A stretch of DNA of 64,000 bases from Nodosilinea sp. FACHB-141 (GTDB taxonomy: Bacteria > Cyanobacteriota > Cyanobacteriia > Phormidesmidales > Phormidesmidaceae): the NCBI RefSeq assembly GCF_014696135.1, contig NZ_JACJPP010000011.1, positions 434,001 to 498,000 on the forward strand, given 5' to 3'. This document shows, one piece after another, positions 45,420 through 53,314 of the stretch. Below the pieces are notes generated by a model that was not told the origin of the DNA, made no database searches, and saw nothing but the letters and a program-made list of their open reading frames with translations. Made by a program: the position numbers and the translations under genes. How positions within the stretch are numbered: the first letter of the stretch is position 1; every line of letters begins with the position of its first letter.

Positions 45420-46328
45420 ATGGTAGTTAAGAGCCCCCTAACTAATTGCGATAATGTGACTCTCTTGAACAAATTTTCAAGGGAAAAGATTATCAGCGAC
45501 TGGCAAGATTCCTTTCAAATAGATGTTAGTGCGGATCTCAAAGCTTATCCAACCTTTCAACTATATCGATGTAATATCACCGACCTACGTTTTTTCTACC
45601 CTTTGGATATTTTTGGTTCAGCTCAGTTATACGAAAATCTTATGAAATTTGAGTGGTACTACATGGCTGAAAAGTGGGAGTACCAGGTCGCGCTTCAGGA
45701 CTTACAAGAGAACAGCAGAATCCTAGAAATAGGTTGTGGTCATGGTCATTTTGTACGTCAGGTAAAAAATATGGGCTTTCAAATTGAAGGAATTGATTAT
45801 AACGAGAAGGCTGTGCTTGATGCTCAGATAAGTGGCCTTAATATTCATCAGTCATCAATCGCAGATATTTTGGCCAAAGGAAAATTTCAATACGATTGCC
45901 TTTGTGCCTTCCAGGTTTTAGAACACTTACCCAATCCATTAAAATTTCTTACAGATTGTATCGACCTTCTGAAATCAAATGGCTTATTATTGTTGAGCGT
46001 ACCTAATGCGAAGAGCTTTCTAAAGTACCAATATAATTTACTTGATATGCCTCCTCACCACATGGCTCAGTGGTCCGTCAAGACTTTCCGCGCTTTAGAA
46101 AAACTTTTGCCGCTGAGACTTGAAGCTACTCGTTTCGAACCCTTAGCTGACTATCACATTGCTGGCTACGTCCAGGCGAAAGAAAATGAGTTTAAGAGTG
46201 TTTTATCTCGATTACCAAGTTCCTTAGCTACTTCGATGATAAATAACTACGAGAAAGCCTTAAGAAGGGGACTAAATAGATATACAAGAGGGCAAAGTCT
46301 GTACGTTAAACTTCGGAAGCGGAAATGA
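45420..46328 (+). CDS. Class I SAM-dependent methyltransferase
   Basis: A 302-residue methyltransferase. The SAM-binding motif is ILEIGCGHGHFVRQVKNMGF, with the acidic end of strand 2 at EGIDYNEKAV and the post-motif LCAFQVLEHLPNPLKFL. The N-terminal 100 residues and the C-terminal tail are specific to this protein. It probably modifies a sugar in the polysaccharide, but the acceptor is unknown. It starts at ATG 45420, 72 bp after wzt. Its stop overlaps the ATG of the next gene by four bases (ATGA), so the two are coupled. Local sequence is AT-rich compared with the core genome. Confidence 0.87.
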   Translation: MVVKSPLTNCDNVTLLNKFSREKIISDWQDSFQIDVSADLKAYPTFQLYRCNITDLRFFYPLDIFGSAQLYENLMKFEWYYMAEKWEYQVALQDLQENSRILEIGCGHGHFVRQVKNMGFQIEGIDYNEKAVLDAQISGLNIHQSSIADILAKGKFQYDCLCAFQVLEHLPNPLKFLTDCIDLLKSNGLLLLSVPNAKSFLKYQYNLLDMPPHHMAQWSVKTFRALEKLLPLRLEATRFEPLADYHIAGYVQAKENEFKSVLSRLPSSLATSMINNYEKALRRGLNRYTRGQSLYVKLRKRK

Positions 46329-48823
46329 GATACCTAAATTTAGGATGTGGCAATCACTTTCATCCAGACTGGGTTAACATAGACTTCCAGTCAACTGGAA
46401 CTGATGTTATTACTCATGATCTGCGTAAGCCAATCCCTTTTGCAGACAATACTTTTGATGCCGTTTACCATTCTCATCTTCTAGAACACTTTTCTCGATC
46501 CGAAGCTAAGCCTTTTCTGCAGGAGTGCTTACGAGTTCTTCGTCCAGGTGGTGTGCTTAGGATTGTTGTACCAGATTTAGAACAAATAGCCCGCGAATAT
46601 TTGCGAATCTTGGAAGAAACAGAAAATGGTTTTGAGAAGACCGCCCATGACTATGACTGGATTTTGTTAGAAATGTATGACCAGGCTGTTCGTCATCAAC
46701 CTGGAGGTGACATGGCCAAGTATCTCTCGAAAAACCAGATTCCTAACGAAGATTACGTCATCAAGCGTTTTGGCTATGAAGGGCAGACGCTTATAGAAAA
46801 CTTAAAAGGCAAAAATTTAGAAGATTCTCAAAACCAAGCGATTTCAGAAAATACTAATGAAGCTGCATTGGCAATCGGACATTTTCGTTTAGGTGGCGAA
46901 GTTCATCAATGGATGTACGATGGCTATTCTCTACGACGGTTATTAAGAGAGTCTGGATTCAACGATGTTGATGTTTATGATCCATCAGAATCACAAATTC
47001 CAAACTTCTCTAACTATTATTTAGATGTTCTAGAGAATGGTCAGGTTAGAAAACCTGACTCTTTATTTGTGGAAGCTAGTAAACCCAATGATGTTGTAGA
47101 CTCCTGGACTTTTGGGACTGAGAACTCTCAAGAAATACTAAAAACAATACAGATCGTGACTTACGACATACAAGGAGGAGCAGCTCGGTCTGCGTATCGA
47201 CTACATCAAGGACTACGCTTGATTGGTCAAGACTCCTTGATGTTAACCAGATATCGAAAGTCAGAAGATCAGTTTGTATGCTCAGCATCAGACTTGAGTC
47301 TAGCAAGCGTTCTCCCAGACGAATACAGTCTCTACGCAGAAATTCAGCTTAACTACATAGATAATAATCGTACTGACCTTTCAAACACTTTATTTTCGTA
47401 TCCTTATCCAGCTATTGACCTAGCGAATGTTGAGCAGGTTAAACAGGCTGACATTTTAAATTTACACTGGGTTGCTTGGTTTCAATCTGCTAAAACTATC
47501 GCTTCACTTTTAGCTTTAGGTAAACCTATTGTGTGGACCCTGCACGATATGGCTGCCTTTACAGGTGGCTGCCATTATTCTGCTAGATGCGATCAATATC
47601 AAGCTGATTGTAGTGAATGTCCTCAATTAAAAGCAGATAAGTATAATTTACCTGCTTTAATTTTAGAAGATAAGCTTCAACATCTATTGCCTTATTCAAA
47701 TCTGACTATTGTGACACCTAGTAAATGGTTAGCAGAGTGCGCTCGCAAAAGCTCCTTGTTTCGGAATAATCGTATTGAAGTGATACCTTATGGTTTAGAC
47801 ATTGAAGTATTCAAACCCATTCCTAAAGAAATAGCTAAACGTCACTTAGGCTTACCCAAGGATTCAGTAGTATTGCTTTTCGGTGCTGACTCCAATGGGG
47901 AAAAACGAAAGGGATTTGAGCTTCTACTTGAAGCACTATGTCAATGCTTTGAGAACTCTCTAGTTCAGCAAAAGCTACAAGAAGGTCAAATCAGGATCTT
48001 AAATTTTGGCCATGGTTGTTCTAGTTTAGACAGCCTAGGATTTCCTATTACGTCTCTTGGCCACATAACTTCAGACGAAGAACTAAGCTATATTTATTCT
48101 GCATCAAACGTTTTACTACTTCCTTCTCTAGAGGACAATTTGCCGAATCTTATGTTAGAGTCTATGAGCTGTGGAACACCTGTTTTTGCATTTTCGACAG
48201 GTGGAATGAAAAGCTTTATAAAAGATAAAAAGACAGGAGTTCTAGTATCTCCTGAAGATATTCTCGGTTTCTCCGAAGCAATTTTAGACATCTTGCTTGA
48301 TCCTGAAAAATATTTATGGATGGGTTCGAAAGCGCGTTCGGAAATTGAGGAAAATAATTCCTTAAAACACCAAGCAAATCTATATACGGATCTTTATCTA
48401 GACTTGTTAAATAATTATCAAAAATCAGACGTTCATAAAAAACAAGAATCTGAGAGATCTATTTATAGTGAAAGATCGGGCCTACGTGATGTCGCTATTG
48501 AGTCGGGACGCATCGCTTTATTGAAAGAGCGTCAACTTACTCATGATCTCCGACAAGAAGTTATAGATGCCCAAATTAATCTTCAGCAAGCTAAAGAGAC
48601 TTTTCAGCAAACTCAAATTGACCTGCAACAAACTCAGGCTGATCTCCAGCAAACTCAGGCTGATCTCCAGCAAACTCAGGCTGATCTCCAGCAAACTCAG
48701 GCTGATCTCCAGCAAACTCAGGCTGCCATATTAAATATGGAGATGAGCAAGTTTTGGCAAATACGAAAAATTTGGATTTTAGTGAAAACCTCAATACATG
48801 AAAAGTTCTTTAAGTCTGATTAG
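46325..48823 (+). CDS. Methyltransferase-glycosyltransferase fusion with coiled-coil tail
   Basis: An 832-residue protein in three parts. Residues 1-250 are a class I methyltransferase (YLNLGCGNHFHPDWVNIDF, HSHLLEHFSRSE, LRVLRPGGVLRIVVPDLEQ). Residues about 275-700 are a GT4 glycosyltransferase (IVTYDIQGGAARSAYRLHQG; PSLEDNLPNLMLESMSCGTP with the E-x7-E motif). Residues about 740-805 are a coiled coil built from QTQADLQ repeats, followed by MSKFWQIRKIWILVK. It probably methylates and glycosylates the same glycan. The start codon overlaps the stop of the preceding methyltransferase gene by four bases. The repeats look young (see separate entry). Confidence 0.85.
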   Translation: MRYLNLGCGNHFHPDWVNIDFQSTGTDVITHDLRKPIPFADNTFDAVYHSHLLEHFSRSEAKPFLQECLRVLRPGGVLRIVVPDLEQIAREYLRILEETENGFEKTAHDYDWILLEMYDQAVRHQPGGDMAKYLSKNQIPNEDYVIKRFGYEGQTLIENLKGKNLEDSQNQAISENTNEAALAIGHFRLGGEVHQWMYDGYSLRRLLRESGFNDVDVYDPSESQIPNFSNYYLDVLENGQVRKPDSLFVEASKPNDVVDSWTFGTENSQEILKTIQIVTYDIQGGAARSAYRLHQGLRLIGQDSLMLTRYRKSEDQFVCSASDLSLASVLPDEYSLYAEIQLNYIDNNRTDLSNTLFSYPYPAIDLANVEQVKQADILNLHWVAWFQSAKTIASLLALGKPIVWTLHDMAAFTGGCHYSARCDQYQADCSECPQLKADKYNLPALILEDKLQHLLPYSNLTIVTPSKWLAECARKSSLFRNNRIEVIPYGLDIEVFKPIPKEIAKRHLGLPKDSVVLLFGADSNGEKRKGFELLLEALCQCFENSLVQQKLQEGQIRILNFGHGCSSLDSLGFPITSLGHITSDEELSYIYSASNVLLLPSLEDNLPNLMLESMSCGTPVFAFSTGGMKSFIKDKKTGVLVSPEDILGFSEAILDILLDPEKYLWMGSKARSEIEENNSLKHQANLYTDLYLDLLNNYQKSDVHKKQESERSIYSERSGLRDVAIESGRIALLKERQLTHDLRQEVIDAQINLQQAKETFQQTQIDLQQTQADLQQTQADLQQTQADLQQTQADLQQTQAAILNMEMSKFWQIRKIWILVKTSIHEKFFKSD
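48608..48727 (+). repeat. 21 bp tandem repeats coding QTQADLQ
   Basis: Four perfect 21 bp units run 48629-48712 (core CAGGCTGATCTCCAG), with a diverged unit before (48608-48628) and a partial unit after (48713-48727). All are in frame and add seven residues each. Perfect identity suggests recent slippage. Confidence 0.9.
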
Positions 48824-48838
48824 GTGATAGTTGCTATT

Positions 48839-48889
48839 TAAGACGCCTAGTTAGGATACGCTAAGTGCGTATCCTAACTAGGCATCTTA
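48839..48889. terminator. Long hairpin between convergent genes
   Basis: A 23 bp stem with a single mismatch (48839-48861 against 48867-48889, core CCTAGTTAGGATACGC) and a 5-base loop lies between the 3' ends of the fusion gene and the FG-GAP gene. There is no clear T-run, but the stem is strong enough to act in both directions. Confidence 0.65.
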
Positions 48890-48958
48890 AATTTCCTAAT
48901 TCACTAACACGGGTTGCAATAACCCTTATCATGCCTGAATTGTGTTTCTATGTGCCCG

Positions 48959-50440
48959 TTAGACGGGAATAGATTCTCCAGTTGGGTTAGGCTGTGCAAA
49001 GAATCCACCGCCAATAATATCGGGGCCATCCATAAGCCAAGCAGCCTTTGTTCCAGTACTTGATGTCCAATAGATATCAGTGTTGCTATCCCCGTTTAGC
49101 TCCCGGAATTCAAATTGCCAACCATTCTGGCCTGCAATTGGGGCATCAGGCAAGAAGCCACCATCGATAATAGTTGACCCATCCATGAGCCAGATGGCGA
49201 ACTGGTCATCAGGGGTGTTGTTCCATAAGATATCAGTCTTGCCGTCGCCGTTGAAGTCGGCAAAGAATGAATCCCAATCTTCGCCACTGGTGCCGGTTTT
49301 AGGCGATGTGGGTAGAAAGCCGCCATTGACAATGGCGGGACCGTCCATTATCCAAACTGCTTTGGTGCCGTTAACAGAGTTTTCCCACAGAATGTCGGTT
49401 TTGCTATCGCCATTAAAATCGCCAAAGGCAGTATCCCAATCGTTGGGGTTGCTGCCAGAAATCGGTGTTGATGGCAAAAAGCCGCCATTGACGATGTTGG
49501 GGCCATCCATGATCCAGGTCGCTTTTTCTCCAGTGGTATTATTCTGCCAGAAAAAGTCAGTTTTGCTGTCGCCATTAAAGTCGGCGAAGTCAAAAGACCA
49601 TTGTGTAGCAAGTTGTTCTGGCCTAGGACTTGTCTGTAAAAAGCCCCCATTGACGATGTTGGGGCCATCCATGATCCAGGTCGCTTTTTCTCCAGTGATA
49701 TTATTCTGCCAGAAAAAGTCAGTTTTGCTGTCGCCATTAAAGTCGGCAAAGTCAAAAGACCATTGTGCAGCAAGTTGTTCTGGCCTAGGACTCGCCTGTA
49801 AAAAGCCCCCATTGACGATATTAGGACCATCCATTATCCAAATAGCGACTTCCCCAGCATTAGTGATAGACGTTGTACTCTTGCGCCATAGAAAGTCGCT
49901 TCTACCATCGCCGTTGAAATCTACTCCTGTAGAAAAATCCCACTCTAAGGGATTTTGGCCTACTCCCGTTCTAGGTGCGCCCTGTAAAAAAGCCCCATTG
50001 ATGATGCTGGTACCCTGCATGTTCCAGATGGCAATTTCAGTACCATCCTCTCTACGCCAGAAAATATCGCTGGTGCCATTGCCATCAAAATCGAGCTTAG
50101 GAGCTGGATAACCCTCTGTGAAGAGCCAACCATAATCTCCAAAAGGGGTATAGCTTGACCAGTCACCGTAGGAAAACTCGATATCCCAAGCGGTGGGAGA
50201 ATCTGTACCTCTAGGGGAAGCTGGCAGAAACCCACCCCCAACAACGTTGACGCCATTAAAAATCCAGATGGCTACCTGACCGGCATTTGAGGTCGAGGTT
50301 TCTAATCTTCGCCAAAGAATATCATTAATACCATCTCCGTTAAAGTCGGATGAGGCAGTGTCGCTGAAGAACTGATCGTTCTCAGTAATCTGTCGCCAGT
50401 CGGTGGGGCCGTCCTGTACGCCGTAGGATGTATTTGGCAT
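48959..50440 (-). CDS. FG-GAP/VCBS-like repeat protein
   Basis: A 493-residue protein made of about eight beta-propeller-type repeats. Each repeat carries a calcium-binding-like DFNGDGKTDILW or DFNGDSKTDFFW motif and a segment WIMDGPNIVNGGFL. In the middle the repeat period is exactly 54 codons (162 bp), with almost identical DNA at 49487, 49649 and 49811. There is no signal peptide (MPNTSYGVQDGPTDW); it could leave the cell by a route that uses a C-terminal signal. The start ATG 50440 has GGAGA upstream. Its place inside a polysaccharide island suggests a surface protein or glycan-binding protein, by inference only. Confidence 0.85.
   Translation of the reverse strand: MPNTSYGVQDGPTDWRQITENDQFFSDTASSDFNGDGINDILWRRLETSTSNAGQVAIWIFNGVNVVGGGFLPASPRGTDSPTAWDIEFSYGDWSSYTPFGDYGWLFTEGYPAPKLDFDGNGTSDIFWRREDGTEIAIWNMQGTSIINGAFLQGAPRTGVGQNPLEWDFSTGVDFNGDGRSDFLWRKSTTSITNAGEVAIWIMDGPNIVNGGFLQASPRPEQLAAQWSFDFADFNGDSKTDFFWQNNITGEKATWIMDGPNIVNGGFLQTSPRPEQLATQWSFDFADFNGDSKTDFFWQNNTTGEKATWIMDGPNIVNGGFLPSTPISGSNPNDWDTAFGDFNGDSKTDILWENSVNGTKAVWIMDGPAIVNGGFLPTSPKTGTSGEDWDSFFADFNGDGKTDILWNNTPDDQFAIWLMDGSTIIDGGFLPDAPIAGQNGWQFEFRELNGDSNTDIYWTSSTGTKAAWLMDGPDIIGGGFFAQPNPTGESIPV
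49487..49972 (-). repeat. Three 162 bp in-frame repeats
   Basis: Units starting near 49487, 49649 and 49811 show period 162 bp. The first two are nearly identical over most of their length (for example GTCGCTTTTTCTCCAGTG in both), which argues for recent unequal crossing-over or gene conversion. Confidence 0.85.
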
Positions 50441-50914
50441 GGGTTTTCTCCAAAATCAAGCATCTACACACATCAAATGTTGTCAGAAATGACAATATGC
50501 CTTTGAATTTTCTAAATGCGCTTTCAGTAAGATCTAGGCAATTTTGGTAACGTCAAACGCTACATGATAAGCCCTAAGCTTGTTATGCTGTAGACGTCGC
50601 CGTGCCCTCGATCGCATCACTCGGTGGAGCGAACCCGGTGAAAGCATGCAATAAAAATCTTTAGAGAACACACTATGACACTGTACTACTCTACTGATGC
50701 GCTAGGTTTTTATATCTAAAAAAGTAAAACAATCTTTTCATTGCCTTACTTAAGTACATGTTATATAGAAGAGCGCTCGCATACGTGTTAGGCACTAGAT
50801 AGCCGAATTCTTTTAGGGCACCTCGAAAAATATAATTCTTACTAGGAATAAAACAAGACTTCAATAGTTTTGGGCTCCAAGAATTCGCAATAATGCAATT
50901 AATCGAGGTGCCTT
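50441..50914. other. Intergenic upstream region of the FG-GAP gene
   Basis: About 470 bp of AT-rich sequence. A perfect short palindrome TTGTCA-GAAA-TGACAA at 50480-50495 lies 40 bp before the start of the FG-GAP gene and could be an operator. No gene is supported. Confidence 0.35.
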
Positions 50915-51078
50915 TTACATTAACAAGTTTCTAAGATAGCTTGTCCAGCGATCACCTTGACACTTAAGTGTGCATTCTTCTCAATCAGCTTTTTCTTGGC
51001 CCCCCGTAGATTTGACCAACATCAGAATCCTTCATGAAAAACTCTATTTCGTCAATCATCATGTCAGAGGATATTTGA
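50915..51078 (-). pseudogene. Relic of a GT4 glycosyltransferase 3' end
   Basis: On the minus strand it reads IDEIEFFMKDSDV..YGGAKKKLIEK, then after a one-base deletion LKCQGDRWTSYLRNLLM-stop. This matches the C-terminus of the GT4 gene at 54283-55620 (IDEIEFFMGTSN..YGEAGRKLVEK, LKCQGDRWMNYLRKLSM). The natural stop codon is kept at 50915-50917. The rest of the gene is missing; an IS630 element begins about 80 bp further upstream. Confidence 0.8.
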
Positions 51079-51156
51079 AAACACAGAGCTGGGGTATCGA
51101 AAGCGTCATGCTACGCAGTTAGCTTGAGAGGATGTTTGCTATTGCCAACAATGAGG

Positions 51157-52081
51157 TAGTTAGGACAGTTTTCTGAAGGCATCATCGACGGCATCCCAGA
51201 GGGTGTCAAAGGCGCTGAGCGTCTTGCGAAGATGGCGTTTTAACCGTGCCCAAAATTTTTCAATCTTGTTGAGGTCTGGAGAATAGGGTGGTAGGAACAA
51301 GACGGTGCAGCCAACTTGCTCAATCAAGTTCTGCGTGTGCTGAGATTTGTGGAAGCTAGCGTTGTCCATCACGACAACCTGACCCGGGCTCAGTTCAGGA
51401 ACGAGGTAACGCTCAACCCATGCCTCGAACAGGCGTGTGTCGCAGTGTCCTGAATAGGTCATCGGGGCGAGAACCGCTCGATTGCACCAGCCTGCCACCA
51501 TGCTGATGTGCTGGGTTCTGTGACCCAATTTGAGGGCATGAAAGCGCTCTGAGCGAGGGCAGTAGCCGTAGGGATAGTCTTCGGTATCATCGACCCCTGC
51601 TTCGTCGAGATACACTACCTGAGTCGGGTCAACCTGCGCTAGTTGCTTAGAAAGACTCGGCGTTTGGCCTCATTGCGCTCGCGGTAGCCATAGGTCTTTT
51701 TTTACGCGTAAACCCAATGCGGCGAAGCGCTTTGCCTATAGTGACATCGCTAATCGGCTCAAGCCAACGCTCGGCCATCTGTTGCTGGGTAAGATGACCA
51801 TGAGTTTGAGCAAAGGCCCGGAAGGCCTCTAAATCGTTGACCTTGGGGTGGGGCCCCCGGTGATACCCCCGCACTGGCGAGGCACTGCCAGTAGCATCAC
51901 GGCGTTTAAGCCATAGGTCAAGAGTGTTTCGGCTGATGTTAAATATCCGACTGACCTGGCTTTTCTTCTCGCCTCGGTCAACGGCAGCAAGCACTTTCTC
52001 ACGCAGGTCATCACTATAAGCGGCTGGCATTAGGAGTAGTGGTACGGCAAACACACTTTCCCATCTATATTGTCCTAACTA
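51157..52081 (-). mobile_element. IS630-family insertion sequence (ISY100-like)
   Basis: Terminal inverted repeats GTAGTTAGGACA (51156-51167) and TGTCCTAACTAC (52071-52082) flank about 0.92 kb. TA dinucleotides at both ends (51157-51158, 52080-52081) fit the TA target duplication of IS630/Tc1-mariner elements. The transposase inside is split into two frames. Confidence 0.85.
51160..52054 (-). pseudogene. IS630 transposase, frameshifted
   Basis: The upstream part (51647-52054) is the helix-turn-helix domain (AYSDDLREKVLAAVDRGE, SQVSRIFNISRNTLDLWLKR). The downstream part (51160-51615) is the DDE domain (VYLDEAGVDDTEDYPYGY with the first Asp; VVMDNASFHKSQHTQ with the second; FLPPYSPDLNKIEKFWARLK with the Glu). 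The A7G run at about 51697-51704 is a good -1 slippage site and would give RKKKTYGYRERNEAKRR as in active relatives. That frame then meets a TAG, and one base is missing near 51645 before the DDE frame. So the copy seems inactive despite intact catalytic residues. Confidence 0.8.
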
Positions 52082-52122
52082 CACCTTCGACTGCAATAAG
52101 TCTTATTTCTTGTAGCGGAAGT

Positions 52123-52186
52123 GGGGATCCCCCTAAATCCCCCTTAAGAAGGGGGACCCTTACCCCCCTAAGAGGGGCAAGGGGGA
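52123..52186. repeat. CCCCCTAAATCCCCC-type repeat remnant
   Basis: GGGGATCCCCCTAAATCCCC, AAGAAGGGGGACCC and AGGGGCAAGGGGGAG form the alternating C-run/G-run pattern of a common cyanobacterial intergenic repeat. It sits between the IS630 element and the IS4-like remnant. Confidence 0.65.
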
Positions 52187-52203
52187 GCAGCAGGTGACTA
52201 AAG

Positions 52204-52724
52204 CTACAGCAAATCACTTTTCAAACGCCCTCTGATGCCTTTGATACATGCTCTGCGTTTCCAAATGTCCTCTAAGACCATCATATTGGGATAGGACTGC
52301 AACAGCTGATGGGCCAATCGCAGCATGGGCACATACCGATGAGTACTGACGGTGGCACTGGGATGCTCCAAAACTCGCCACAGCAAGGGCACCGCTTGTT
52401 CACAACAGGCCACTGACAGGTGAATCATGCAGTAGCGATTCCACCGTGGTATCGAGAGTTAGGTAGGACCGACGCCTTTTCCAGTGATGAATCGCCGCGA
52501 GCACCAAGGGTACGTATAAGCTTTTCACGTGTACTTGTCGATTGCCCATAGCGTTGCCATCGTCGTTCGGTACTTTGCGCTTGGCGGGCGCAACTCGGCA
52601 CATACAATTCCCATTCCGGCAGACTTAACCGACCACTGCACACTAGCGCCGTCACCATCCACGCCAGCGCTTTGAGGTGTCGCAGATCGCGGCGGTGACT
52701 ATATTGACGCAGCAGTGGCACCAC
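52204..52724 (-). pseudogene. IS4-like transposase remnant in three frames
   Basis: Read on the minus strand, three successive frames make one protein: VPLLRQYSHRRDLRHLKALA...TERRWQRY, then GNRQVHVKSLYVPLVLAAIH...YLTLDTTV (first Asp of the DDE triad), then MIHLSVACCEQAVPLLWRVLE..MLRLAHQLLQSYPNMMVLED. Two frameshifts and loss of the C-terminal half make it a dead fragment. The family call rests on the order RRWQR...LDTT...PLLWRVL, typical of an IS4-type group in cyanobacteria. Intact terminal repeats were not found. Confidence 0.75.
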
Positions 52725-53314
52725 TTATCATAAAGACAGGTGGTCGCTGACATGGTATAGACCCTGAAATGACGCAAATTTCAGCGTCTTATGTCAGGTC
52801 GCCTTTTCTCCCTCGCTTCACGAGGTTTCAAGCCTCTCGCTCACTTCTGTCAGGCAGTCAAGCGCTGGCAATTGGCCTAATTCGCTACTCCCCTACCCCT
52901 TTTCAAACGCTCTCTGACGGCCAAAGGTGTAAAATTGATGCTTCCTTGCTAGTTAATCTCTTGCCCAAGGTATTCAAGCCTCCTTCATCAATATATGCTA
53001 TTGAATGATTTGGTGTAGAAGTGAAATGATGATTGGAATAATCAACTCTTTGAAATCAATGAGGATAAAAGGACTCAATTTTTTGAGCAATCTCTTTTGT
53101 CAAAGCGATTGAGTTTCAGAATATTTATCTTGTGCTAACATCTTCCTTGATTCGATTACTGCTCTTTAATTTGATTATTGCTTGATCGAAAAAATCCTCA
53201 CTGAGCAGCGCATGACTGGACTTTCTCGAAAAGGATCATCGTCAGTATCATTGCTCCTTTCCGATGAGTGTAGGCCCCAAGATTAACTTTTTCGAACTTA
53301 AAGTCTTGCGTAGA
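52725..53314. other. Intergenic region with remnant-like sequence
   Basis: About 590 bp. A 79-codon frame at 52769-53008 (MTQISASYVRSPF) has no recognisable features and I do not call it. CTTTTCAAACGCTCTCTGA at about 52904 is nearly repeated at about 52216 (CTTTTCAAACGCCCTCTGA), so the stretch may hold an end of the IS4-like element. Confidence 0.35.

Noticed and set aside
49080-50111. 343-codon plus-strand frame opposite the FG-GAP gene
   Set aside because: Repeats make a long antisense frame. The FG-GAP reading explains the DNA with conserved DFNGD motifs, and the antisense frame has none.
52769-53008. 79-codon plus-strand frame after the IS4-like remnant
   Set aside because: It has no recognisable motif and contains part of a probable IS-end repeat, so it is more likely remnant DNA.
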